Shown: one piece after another, positions 6,686-13,744 of the stretch
Numbering within the stretch: the stretch's first letter is position 1
How the letters are laid out: the number at the start of each line of letters is the position of its first letter
IMG/VR virus record: IMGVR_UViG_3300032322_002283
Location: 1-36,587 of that record
Source of the DNA: a virus
DNA length: 36,587 bases
Reading direction: 5' to 3' (one strand)
Notes under the pieces: generated by a model
What the model was told of the DNA's origin: nothing
Database searches by the model: none
The model's input: only the letters and a program-made list of their open reading frames with translations
Position numbers and translations under genes: made by a program

Positions 6686-6729
6686 TTGCGCTCACTTTTT
6701 GCAGACAACAACAAAATAGAAAGAGAACC

Positions 6730-7221
6730 ATGATTAGCCTATTAGAACCACAACGCGGGTCGCTGACCCGTAACGACGAAATCCGCAAGGAACTGACCGC
6801 GATCGCCGCGGGCAAACGGGGACTGACGCCGCAAAGCGTGCTGTCCGTAGCGAAGAACCCGCGCTCGCTGTTGCACAACTACTTCTGCTGGGATGACTCG
6901 GAGGCGGCGCGTAAATACCGGGAGTTCCAAGCCTACGAGTTGATCCGGCGAGTCAAAGTGACGATCGAGACTCCGGAAAACAAGACGCTGACCATCCGCG
7001 CGTTTTGGCCGGTGAAGCAAGTTGCAGCCGATGGCACGATCGACACGGCGAGCCGCGGATCGTATCTGCCACTGGCGGACGCGATGCAGAATGAGGCGGC
7101 CCTCGAGCAGATTGTGGCTGCGGCAAAGTCGGAGTTGCGGGCCTTTACGGTCAAATACTCGCAACTGGAGCGCGTGATGGAGATGAGCAACGTGTTCGAG
7201 GCGATCAGGGAGGTGGTCTAA
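6730..7221 (+). CDS. Conserved phage hypothetical protein, replication region
   Basis: A 163-aa protein. It contains LTPQSVLSVAKNPRSLLHNYFCWDDSEAARKYREFQAYELIRRV, a pattern seen in many uncharacterised phage proteins of about 160 aa near replication genes, then a beta-rich middle and a helical C-terminus with SELRAFTVKYSQLERVMEM. First gene after the repeat array. Its leader is A-rich (ACAACAACAAAATAG). Only 4 nt separate it from the replication-type gene. No biochemical role is known to me. Confidence 0.6.
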   Translation: MISLLEPQRGSLTRNDEIRKELTAIAAGKRGLTPQSVLSVAKNPRSLLHNYFCWDDSEAARKYREFQAYELIRRVKVTIETPENKTLTIRAFWPVKQVAADGTIDTASRGSYLPLADAMQNEAALEQIVAAAKSELRAFTVKYSQLERVMEMSNVFEAIREVV

Positions 7222-7225
7222 TCGC

Positions 7226-8092
7226 ATGGCCGGCGATTGGATTAAAATGCGCTGCAATCTGGACACGGACCCCGCCGTGTTCCAGATGGCAGCGGCGCTC
7301 CAGATGGACGAGCTGGCCGTGGTCGGCCGGCTTTGGAAGGTCTGGGCGTGGGCTGATCAGCATATCGCAGATTGTAACGCTGTGAGCGTTACAACAAATG
7401 TGCTGGACCGCATCACGACCACACCGGGTTTCGCCGAGGCGATGCGAAAGGTGGGCTGGTTGGAGGGCCGCGAGGGCGCCCTGTCCTTCCCGCACTTTGA
7501 CCGTCACAACGGCCAAACAGCTAAGAAGAGGGCACTTACGAAGAATCGCGTCGAGAAAACGCGGGGCGATTCTGTAACGCTCCCAGCGTTACAAGAGCGT
7601 TACCAGAGAAGAGAAGAGAAGAGTATAGATAGCACAGTAATGAGCGGGGTGGGGTTTGGGCTTGATGAGGTCGTCGAGGCCGGCAGACGCGCCAGCATCC
7701 CGGAGGACGTGTGCCGCGCCTACCACGACGACCGCGAGGGAGCGGGGTGGATGGACGGAAAGGGCCGGCCGGTGCGCTCGATGCCGCATGACTTGTCGGG
7801 ATTCTGGCGCAAGTGGCAAAGCAACCGCAGCCAGAAGCAATTCGGCAACGGGCAGGTGAACGGCCACAACGGCAGCCCGAAGCCAACCGAGGGCGTGTGG
7901 CACCTTGAGAAGCGGATCGAGGCCGCGCAGAAGGAGATCGACCGCATCCAGGCCAACCCAGCGAACAAGGAGCAGGTGCCCGACTCGTTTGACCGGCGGC
8001 TTAAGGCCGAGCCGATGGCCAAGGTTAAGGCACTCAAGGCCAGCATCAGCGAAATGCGGCAGCGCATGGCGGGAGTGGAGGTGGCGGCGTGA
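7226..8092 (+). CDS. Phage replication protein (DnaD/primosome-like N-terminus)
   Basis: A 288-aa protein. The N-terminal 110 residues (GDWIKMRCNLDTDPAVFQMA, VVGRLWKVWAWADQH, PGFAEAMRKVGWLE, FPHFDRHNGQTAKKRA) match a winged-helix family common at the start of phage replication initiators. The middle is a polar linker, and the C-terminus is a coiled coil (LEKRIEAAQKEIDRIQANP, MAKVKALKASISEMRQRM). Likely an origin-binding or helicase-loading protein. The repeat array 0.6 kb upstream could be its target. Overlaps the next gene by 4 nt. Confidence 0.6.
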   Translation: MAGDWIKMRCNLDTDPAVFQMAAALQMDELAVVGRLWKVWAWADQHIADCNAVSVTTNVLDRITTTPGFAEAMRKVGWLEGREGALSFPHFDRHNGQTAKKRALTKNRVEKTRGDSVTLPALQERYQRREEKSIDSTVMSGVGFGLDEVVEAGRRASIPEDVCRAYHDDREGAGWMDGKGRPVRSMPHDLSGFWRKWQSNRSQKQFGNGQVNGHNGSPKPTEGVWHLEKRIEAAQKEIDRIQANPANKEQVPDSFDRRLKAEPMAKVKALKASISEMRQRMAGVEVAA

Positions 8093-8283
8093 GCGAATCC
8101 CTGCGCGCCTATATCGCCGGACGGGGCCTCGACGAGGTGGCCGTGATGAACGAACTCCAAGACCACGGCGTCATCTCCGACAATGCCGTGAGCGTTGCCG
8201 AGGTGGGTAATGGGGGTGTGGCTATTGCTTGGCTGGAAAAACGCGACCAGAGGGCCTTGCGGGCGCGGAAGGAGGCGGCATGA
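8089..8283 (+). CDS. Hypothetical small protein
   Basis: A 64-aa acidic-to-basic protein starting at GTG 8089 in a GTGA overlap with the replication gene and ending in an ATGA overlap. RAYIAGRGLDEVAVMNELQDHGVISDNAV looks like a compact helical domain, followed by a basic tail (EKRDQRALRARKEAA). Likely co-translated with its neighbours; function unknown. Confidence 0.55.
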   Translation: MSESLRAYIAGRGLDEVAVMNELQDHGVISDNAVSVAEVGNGGVAIAWLEKRDQRALRARKEAA

Positions 8284-8858
8284 TTGACATGAAACTCGCC
8301 CAAATGCTCGGAGGCGACCCCGCAGACCGTAAAGAGGCGAGCTATTGGCCCGAACACCGCGACGCGCCCGAGGACATCTTCTTGGAGCGGCTGGCTGAGT
8401 TGGCACGGGCCAGCGGAGAACAAGTGCCGGCCTTGGTCGGCAAGATGGCCGCCCAGGCGTTTCTGGCTGCATCGAAGGAGACGGACAACGATTCCACCCG
8501 GCACGCCCAACGGGAGGCCATTGTGCAATTCCTGCAACAGGCAAGGGAGGCGTCGGCTTGCCCTGATCTTCAATACTTTGTTGCCTGCTGGATGGCGGCC
8601 TTTGAGATGGAGGATAGGGACGAGGACAGGACGCAGACCACAATCGCCAAGCAGTTCAATGTGACGCGGGCGGCCGTGAGCAAGCGGGTCATTGAGATCC
8701 GCAAAGCGGCCAACCCGGGCACCATTGCCCGAAGCCAGAAGAGCATCGCGGCCCGAAAGACTTACGCCCTGAGACAACTGATCGTCGGGGGCACACGAAC
8801 CAAGATCAACCTAACAACAACACAGAAGGAGACGGCAGACATATGGGCACAGAACTAA
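8280..8858 (+). CDS. HTH-containing phage protein
   Basis: A 192-aa protein, mostly helical. Residues about 122-150 (DRTQTTIAKQFNVTRAAVSKRVIEIRKA) form a clear sigma/AsnC-like helix-turn-helix, so it probably binds DNA; being just before the packaging genes it might control late transcription. Two starts are possible: ATG 8280 (ATGA overlap), or ATG 8304, which lies 14 nt after a TTGACA (8284-8289) exactly as in many late genes of this genome. The second start would give 184 aa beginning MLGGDPADRK. Confidence 0.6.
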   Translation: MIDMKLAQMLGGDPADRKEASYWPEHRDAPEDIFLERLAELARASGEQVPALVGKMAAQAFLAASKETDNDSTRHAQREAIVQFLQQAREASACPDLQYFVACWMAAFEMEDRDEDRTQTTIAKQFNVTRAAVSKRVIEIRKAANPGTIARSQKSIAARKTYALRQLIVGGTRTKINLTTTQKETADIWAQN

Positions 8859-9331
8859 CAACAGCAATCAGCGTGGAGCAGTTGCGCGCATTGGCCGAAC
8901 GCATCCGCGAGGCCAAGGTCAGTGCAATCAAGGAAATGAAGACGGCCATCGAGGCCATGCACGAGGAGGGAACGCTTTTGGTGCAGGCAGAGATGGAGTT
9001 GGGCGCGGCCTTTGATGGGTGGGTGGATGGGCTGGCTGATCATGGCGTGGACCCGATGCAAGCCAGGTATTGCATGAAGATCGCCAAGAAGCACAAGGAG
9101 GTGAAGAGCCTGTTCGCCGATGCAAGCGCAGCCAAGCAGTTGGTGCTTTTCAACTTTGCGCCACCCACGCCACCCAAGGCTGAAGCCGAGAGGGTGGCCG
9201 ATGTGCCGGCCTACACCATCACGGTGCGCTTCAACATCGACCCGATGGACGCGGCGTTTCCGCGCGCGCGGTTCTTGGCTGAACCGCAGGTGAAGAGCCT
9301 AGTGCAGGTGGTGCAGGAGCTTGAGGGGTGA
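8843..9331 (+). CDS. DUF3102-like phage protein
   Basis: A 162-aa protein. ISVEQLRALAERIREAKVSA, EEGTLLVQAEMELGAAFDGWVDG and PMQARYCMKIAKKHKEV follow the pattern of DUF3102-type proteins (helical, AAxxxGxxLxxAK...W). The C-terminus is beta-like (VPAYTITVRFNIDP) and of unknown function. ATG 8843 has one of the few plausible Shine-Dalgarno sites here (AAGGAG, 8827-8832) within an A/C-rich leader that overlaps the previous gene. Role not known. Confidence 0.5.
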   Translation: MGTELTTAISVEQLRALAERIREAKVSAIKEMKTAIEAMHEEGTLLVQAEMELGAAFDGWVDGLADHGVDPMQARYCMKIAKKHKEVKSLFADASAAKQLVLFNFAPPTPPKAEAERVADVPAYTITVRFNIDPMDAAFPRARFLAEPQVKSLVQVVQELEG

Positions 9332-9414
9332 AATAGCCCCGCCCCGTGGTCGGAAGTCTACTTGCAACCTACGACGCAAGTGCCCGATACAGATCGGTTT
9401 CTTCCTGCGAGCCT

Positions 9415-9435
9415 ACAACCCTTGACAAAGGTTGT
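9415..9435. promoter_or_regulatory. Inverted repeat ACAACC/GGTTGT around TTGACA before terS
   Basis: ACAACC (9415-9420) and GGTTGT (9430-9435) flank TTGACA (9422-9427). A second inverted repeat, CTTGC (9361-9365) / GCAAG (9376-9380), lies upstream. The gap 9332-9440 separates early from packaging genes, so an operator or late promoter here is reasonable, but no -10 is evident. Confidence 0.35.
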
Positions 9436-9440
9436 GGGTT

Positions 9441-10031
9441 GTGGGCAACGGGTTGTCACAGGGTCAAATCGCCAAGGCGTTAGGCATCAGCCAGCAGGCC
9501 GTCGCCAAGGCGGTCAAGCGCGGCATGCCTCTGACCAGCGTCGAAGACGCGATGGCTTGGCGCCGAGTTAACCAAAGCACCAAACGCACTAAGGCAAGCA
9601 GTGGGCCCACGCCTCGCCCTGAGCCGATCGGCCTGTCCGCCCTGCCGGAACTCTCCGACGACCTCGCCGTCACCGACAAGCTCCGCCGCATTGCAGTCAA
9701 AGATTTCGAGAACGCCGGCACGATCCAGGAACGCTCGGCCGCCAGCCGCACCGTGAAGGACGCCGAAGAGGCCCACGAGATCCGAAAGCGCGACCTGGTC
9801 CGCTCCGAGCAGGAAGCCCAAAACCTCATGCACCGCGACCAGGTGCAGACCGTCATTGCCGAAGAAGTCGGCAAGCTCCGCGCTCTCCTCGAGGCCATGC
9901 CCGGCGCCCTCGCTATGGCCGCCAACCCCCACGACCCCGAGCTTGCCCGCGACGCCGTGGCCGACTACCTCGAGCAGGTCTTCTCGACCTTGAGCAACAC
10001 CGGCCATGCGCTGCGAGTGGATTCCAGATAG
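9441..10031 (+). CDS. terS: Terminase small subunit
   Basis: A 196-aa protein. The N-terminal helix-turn-helix (LSQGQIAKALGISQQAVAKAVKRGMPLTSVEDAMAWRR) is the Nu1-type DNA-binding domain, followed by a Pro/Ser linker and a long helical oligomerisation part (EEAHEIRKRDLVRSEQEAQN). It recognises phage DNA and hands it to the large subunit encoded directly downstream (26-nt overlap). I prefer GTG 9441 because it lies 13 nt after TTGACA, as in other late genes; a TTG at 9432 is the alternative. Confidence 0.75.
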   Translation: MGNGLSQGQIAKALGISQQAVAKAVKRGMPLTSVEDAMAWRRVNQSTKRTKASSGPTPRPEPIGLSALPELSDDLAVTDKLRRIAVKDFENAGTIQERSAASRTVKDAEEAHEIRKRDLVRSEQEAQNLMHRDQVQTVIAEEVGKLRALLEAMPGALAMAANPHDPELARDAVADYLEQVFSTLSNTGHALRVDSR

Positions 10032-11778
10032 CCGCGAGAAGGCCCTGGCCATGTGGCGCCAGCAATGGGTGCCGCACCCGCGGCAGTCCGTCACCGAGTG
10101 GGCCGAGGCCAACCTCTCCTTCTCCTCCCGCTTCACGTCCTCGCCCGGGCCCTTCCGCGTCCGCAGCTACCCCTACATGCGCGAATGGCTCGACTGCTTC
10201 CATCCCGCCAGCGGCGTCCGCTCCATGGCGCTCCTCTGCGGCGCTCAGGTGGCCAAGTCGACCGCCATCCAAGTCGGCATGGCCTACCGCCTCGTCCGCG
10301 CGCCGGCCCCGGCACTGTGGGTGCTCGACACCCAAACCAACGCCCAATCCTTCTCCGAGTCCCGCTGGCAAGTGATGATCGACGACAACGAAGTGCTCCG
10401 CGCCCAACTTCCGCGCAACAAAGACAAATTTAAAAACCTCGACCAGGCGTTCCAGCGCATGCACCTCTGGTTCATCGGCTCGAACTCCCCCGGCAACCTC
10501 GCCGGCCGCTCCATCTCGCTCCTCTGCTTAGACGAGGTCGACAAATACAAAACCAAAACCAAGCAAGAAGCCGCTGCCGTTCAACTCGCCGTGCAGCGCG
10601 TCGCCTCGTTCCCGATGCACCTCATCGTGATGACGAGCACGCCGACCACCCAGGAAGGCTCGATCTGGAAAGCCTGGCTCGAAGGCGACCAGCGCCGCTT
10701 CTGGCTCCCGTGCCCGCACTGCTCCGCCATGACCCTCCTCGCGTGGCCCATGATGAAATGGGACGACGCCGCCAAACTAGACGACGGCACCTGGGATCTG
10801 AAGCGCGTCCGCGAGACCGCACGCCTCGAGTGCCCGCACTGCGCCGGCCATCTCACCGACGCGCTCAAGACCAAGATGCTCCGCGCCGGCGAGTGGCGCG
10901 CCGAGAACGCCAACGCCCTCCCGGGCCACCGCAGCTACCACCTCTCCGCCCTCTACTCCGTGCGCCGCAGCTTCGGCGCGTTGGCCGTCAAATTCCTCCA
11001 AGACAAATCCTCGCTCATGGGCCTGCAAGATTTCGTCAACAGCATCCTCGCCGAGCCGTGGGAGGATGCCATGACCGACGAAAGCCGCCCGCTCACCATT
11101 GGCGAATATCATCTCCGCGCCGCGCCGGAGGAGGGCACCGCCCGCATCATGGCCGTCGACGTCCAGCAAGACTGCTTCTACTTTGCCTGCCGCGCCTTCG
11201 CCAAAGACGGCAGCAGCCAACTCATCGACGAAGGCCGCCTCACCACCTGGGCCGACCTTGAATTCAAAGTCCAAGAGCTCGGCCTCGACCAGCAACGAAA
11301 CATCGGCGGAACCATGGCCAAACTCGTCGTCGTCGACTCCGGCTTCCGCACCGACGAAGTCCTCGACGTCTGCCTCCGCAACCGCTACATCCCGGCCAAA
11401 GGCGAAGACCGCGCGGACGGCTACGGCGTGAAATTCGGCAAAACCCTCCGCAAAGCCATCAGCGTCTTAAAGCCCTACCGCCGCGGCTACTTCCTCATGC
11501 TCTTCAGTTCACCCGCCGCGCAAGACGTCCTCGAGTGGCTCCGCGGCGGCAAAGGCCCCGCGTGGACCGTCGCCGCCGACGCCAGCGAAGAATACAAAGC
11601 CCACCTCGACTCCCACCGCAAAGTCGTCAAACGCTCCCCGCTCACCGGCCGCGAGAACTACATCTGGAAACAGATCGGCCGCCGTCCCGACCACATGCTC
11701 GACTGCGAGCTCATGATCCTCGCCCTCGCCGAATACGGGAACATCATCAAGCCGAAGTTGGACGCCGTAACAGAGTAA
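10006..11778 (+). CDS. terL: Terminase large subunit, GpA family
   Basis: A 590-aa packaging motor and nuclease. Walker A-like GAQVAKST is at residues 79-86, and Walker B LLCLDEVD at 172-179. Two CPHC pairs (236-239 and 276-279) form the zinc-binding insert of the lambda gpA type. Nuclease-domain acidic residues lie in MAVDVQ (about D385), VVVDSGFRTD (about D454) and the C-terminal HMLDCELM. Length is close to the usual 600-650 aa. It cuts concatemers and pumps DNA into proheads through the portal encoded about 2 kb downstream. Confidence 0.93.
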   Translation: MRCEWIPDSREKALAMWRQQWVPHPRQSVTEWAEANLSFSSRFTSSPGPFRVRSYPYMREWLDCFHPASGVRSMALLCGAQVAKSTAIQVGMAYRLVRAPAPALWVLDTQTNAQSFSESRWQVMIDDNEVLRAQLPRNKDKFKNLDQAFQRMHLWFIGSNSPGNLAGRSISLLCLDEVDKYKTKTKQEAAAVQLAVQRVASFPMHLIVMTSTPTTQEGSIWKAWLEGDQRRFWLPCPHCSAMTLLAWPMMKWDDAAKLDDGTWDLKRVRETARLECPHCAGHLTDALKTKMLRAGEWRAENANALPGHRSYHLSALYSVRRSFGALAVKFLQDKSSLMGLQDFVNSILAEPWEDAMTDESRPLTIGEYHLRAAPEEGTARIMAVDVQQDCFYFACRAFAKDGSSQLIDEGRLTTWADLEFKVQELGLDQQRNIGGTMAKLVVVDSGFRTDEVLDVCLRNRYIPAKGEDRADGYGVKFGKTLRKAISVLKPYRRGYFLMLFSSPAAQDVLEWLRGGKGPAWTVAADASEEYKAHLDSHRKVVKRSPLTGRENYIWKQIGRRPDHMLDCELMILALAEYGNIIKPKLDAVTE

Positions 11779-11821
11779 AACAGGGGGTCAAAAAAAACTT
11801 TCAAAAAGGTGAAACTTTTCC

Positions 11822-11849
11822 TTGCATACTCAAGCGGCTGGCGTATTAT
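11822..11849 (+). promoter_or_regulatory. Candidate promoter TTGCAT-16-TATTAT
   Basis: TTGCAT (11822-11827) and TATTAT (11844-11849) are 16 nt apart and lie in the AT-rich start of the accessory cluster after terL. The expected start of transcription is about 11855-11857, followed by a 9-bp tandem repeat GAACACTGT (11850-11858, 11859-11867, partial 11868-11873) that could be an operator. Confidence 0.45.
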
Positions 11850-12066
11850 GAACACTGTGAACACTGTGAACACGAAAAACACTCAATGGATCAAAAAAAC
11901 CGCACAGATTTTTGGCATCAGCTTTGATGCCGCAAAAGCCATGTGCGACAAAGCAAACGAACGCAATACCAAGACGCACACGGCGGGCAAATGCTTGGCC
12001 GAGGCCGTGCAGTCTGGCCTTGCTCTTCGCGGCGGAATTGCCAACGCGAGCGCCTTTGCAAAATAA
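11848..12066 (+). CDS. Hypothetical small protein in lower-GC insert
   Basis: A 72-aa protein (ATG 11848) beginning MNTVNTVNTK, an imprint of the 9-bp DNA repeat, then WIKKTAQIFGISFDAAKAMCDKANER, and ending GIANASAFAK. If the promoter at 11822-11849 is used, the real start is the in-frame GTG 11857 or 11866; a GTG at 11809 would also extend it. Base composition is more AT-rich than neighbouring late genes, suggesting recent acquisition. Function unknown. Confidence 0.5.
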   Translation: MNTVNTVNTKNTQWIKKTAQIFGISFDAAKAMCDKANERNTKTHTAGKCLAEAVQSGLALRGGIANASAFAK

Positions 12067-12311
12067 TGAAAGCCATTATTGATCCCGATGGCGGATACAA
12101 CGTCTTGTTAGAGACAAAGGAAGAAGCGGAATATCTGATGCGAAGCGCCATGTTCGGAACTCGTTGCCCGTTCTTTTGCAGGAAGTGCGGAATCTTTTTT
12201 GATTCACCGAAACGAACACAAGAATGCGCGCAATGCAAAAAACTAATGGAAAAAGTATCTCGCTTGCTTGATGAAGAATGCCTTCGATACGGCGGGCCTT
12301 GGGATCAATGA
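12066..12311 (+). CDS. Zinc-ribbon hypothetical protein
   Basis: An 81-aa protein starting in the stop codon of the previous gene (TAATG). CPFFCRKCGIFF followed by CAQCKKL (residues about 34-58) gives CxxCx(n)CxxC, a zinc ribbon. The C-terminal helix is acidic and Trp-capped. Part of the AT-richer accessory group after terL. Possibly nucleic-acid-binding; no known partner. Confidence 0.55.
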   Translation: MKAIIDPDGGYNVLLETKEEAEYLMRSAMFGTRCPFFCRKCGIFFDSPKRTQECAQCKKLMEKVSRLLDEECLRYGGPWDQ

Positions 12312-12493
12312 ACTGCCCACACTGCAATAAGACCCTGCCCGCGCACATCGTGGACACCCGCGCCACTGGCAGCAAGGGCGGCAAGGTCAAGTCGCCGCTC
12401 AAGGCCCGCACCCGCGAGCAGGCGCAAGCTGCGATCCGGGCGCGGTGGGCCAAGTATCGCGCCAAGCAAAAGCAGGCCAAGCAAACTTCTTAG
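12308..12493 (+). CDS. Small Cys-containing basic protein
   Basis: A 61-aa protein in an ATGA overlap with the zinc-ribbon gene. The N-terminal CPHCNK is a half zinc knuckle; the rest is strongly basic (GGKVKSPLKARTREQAQAAIRARWAKYRAKQKQ), fitting nucleic-acid binding. Its end overlaps by 4 nt the end of the antisense HNH gene. Function unknown. Confidence 0.55.
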   Translation: MNCPHCNKTLPAHIVDTRATGSKGGKVKSPLKARTREQAQAAIRARWAKYRAKQKQAKQTS

Positions 12494-13305
12494 CCGTGCA
12501 ATAACGGCAAATGAAGTTGCGGCTGTGTAATTTTGCCGTTTTTGCTTTTGTTGGCTATCGCCTCAAGCGGTTGCAGGTTTTGCCAGTTCATCGCCAAGGC
12601 AAGCTGCCTTCCGTCTGAGAGATCAAAAGCGCAAAGCGGAACAATGTGGTCAACGTGCCAATAGCTTCCGTAGTTGTCCCAATTCATGTGCCTATCAAAG
12701 AGCGACTCCAAATGCTTACGCAAAGCGTCTAAAGAACATCCGATAAGCGCCAGAGTTGGCGCCTGTTTGGATTTACCAGCAAGCAAAGAGCAAAGACGGG
12801 CGCGCAAGTGCGATGCCATGCGGAACATCGGGTCTGTTCTTCTTTTCACGCGAGTATAGTTGGCGCGCTTTTTTCTTTGCGCGGTCAGACGCTCAGAATC
12901 AGCAAAAACTTTATCTCTCCATTTTTTGCGCCAGCCAATCCGGCGAGCCATTAGCTGTGGATTCAGCTTGTCGCGCTTGTATCTTTTCTTTGAAAGTTCT
13001 CGCTTTCGCTCAATAAACGATGGGTCGTTTTCTTTGTTTTTGTGGTAGAAACGAGTTGCGGACTCAAGTTTGCGAGCAGGGTTTTTGGCGTAATTCTTTC
13101 TGTCCCTTGCGCGGATATGCTCTCCTATCCGTTGCTGCCTAAGAATGCACCTCTGGCGATCTTTCTCCAAAAAAGCAGCATACTTTTCAGAGTCTTGCTT
13201 AAGACGCGCAAGCCACTCACGCCTTGATTTTGCAGCCTTTGCGCGCCGAATGGCGTCCTTGTCTGCGACATCCGGTGACATTACAGTTGGGTCAGCTTCA
13301 TTCAT
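12490..13305 (-). CDS. HNH endonuclease (free-standing, homing-type), copy 1
   Basis: A 271-aa protein on the strand opposite to all surrounding late genes. The catalytic part near residues 205-255 reads SYWHVDHIVPLCAFDLSDGRQ then NWQNLQPLEAIANKSKN, an HNH/beta-beta-alpha-metal motif. The N-terminal two thirds are Arg/Lys-rich with repeated NK/W motifs that probably bind DNA. Two shorter relatives lie at 21006-21710 and 22598-23164. A consensus promoter at 13365-13392 drives it. Such genes are usually selfish elements that spread between phage genomes; this one is inserted between terL and the head genes. Confidence 0.85.
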   Translation of the reverse strand: MNEADPTVMSPDVADKDAIRRAKAAKSRREWLARLKQDSEKYAAFLEKDRQRCILRQQRIGEHIRARDRKNYAKNPARKLESATRFYHKNKENDPSFIERKRELSKKRYKRDKLNPQLMARRIGWRKKWRDKVFADSERLTAQRKKRANYTRVKRRTDPMFRMASHLRARLCSLLAGKSKQAPTLALIGCSLDALRKHLESLFDRHMNWDNYGSYWHVDHIVPLCAFDLSDGRQLALAMNWQNLQPLEAIANKSKNGKITQPQLHLPLLHG

Positions 13306-13364
13306 GTTTGCTCATGTTTGAGGTTAGATGGCGGGACGAGTTGGACCTCGTTTCGCCATCGCCA

Positions 13365-13392
13365 TTTATAGGCTTTCTACAGAGAATGTCAA
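13365..13392 (-). promoter_or_regulatory. Sigma70 promoter of HNH copy 1
   Basis: On the minus strand TTGACA (13392-13387), 16 nt, TATAAA (13370-13365): five of six -10 bases and all -35 bases match consensus. It leaves a leader of about 50 nt before ATG 13305. The -35 is one half of a perfect 7-bp inverted repeat, TGTCAAA/TTTGACA (13387-13393 and 13402-13408), so it may be controlled. Confidence 0.65.
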
Positions 13393-13423
13393 ACGCGCTC
13401 CTTTGACACAATCAAGCGGAATA

Positions 13424-13744
13424 ATGACTCCGCGCTCGTTCGTTTTTTCTGTTTGGGTGGCAAACAACAAAGAAGCGGCCAAGACGGTTAGCGCGCTTGA
13501 GGCCATCGCCTCCAATAATTTTGCCGTCGCCAAAGAAGGCGGCAAGGTCATCACCTCAGTCTCAATGGGGGGCAAGAGCTACTCTTTCGCGCTCCCGCCC
13601 GACCAGACCGCCGGCACCGTCGCCGAGCTCGCCTTCTACGCGTGGAAGCAAATCAAAGACCTCTCCGCTGCCGACCTCGAGCTCTGGCTCACCCGCAAGA
13701 CGAACAAGACCACCATCGCCGCCTTCAACTACCCGCTCACATGA
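13424..13744 (+). CDS. Small head protein in the gpW position
   Basis: A 106-aa protein between terminase and portal, the place of lambda W (head-completion). Sequence: VSALEAIASNNFAVAKEGGKVITSVSMGGKSYSFALPPD, a short beta hairpin after a helix as in gpW-like proteins, then AELAFYAWKQIKDLSAADLELWL. It is larger than gpW and the homology is only suggested by position. ATG 13424 is 15 nt after TTGACA (13403-13408). The stop overlaps the portal ATG. Confidence 0.5.
   Translation: MTPRSFVFSVWVANNKEAAKTVSALEAIASNNFAVAKEGGKVITSVSMGGKSYSFALPPDQTAGTVAELAFYAWKQIKDLSAADLELWLTRKTNKTTIAAFNYPLT

Noticed and set aside
6035-6733. Long + strand open frame (232 codons) across the repeat array
   Set aside because: All six frames are unusually open here because of GGC-rich composition; repeat cores occur in different frames and the product has no domain-like pattern.
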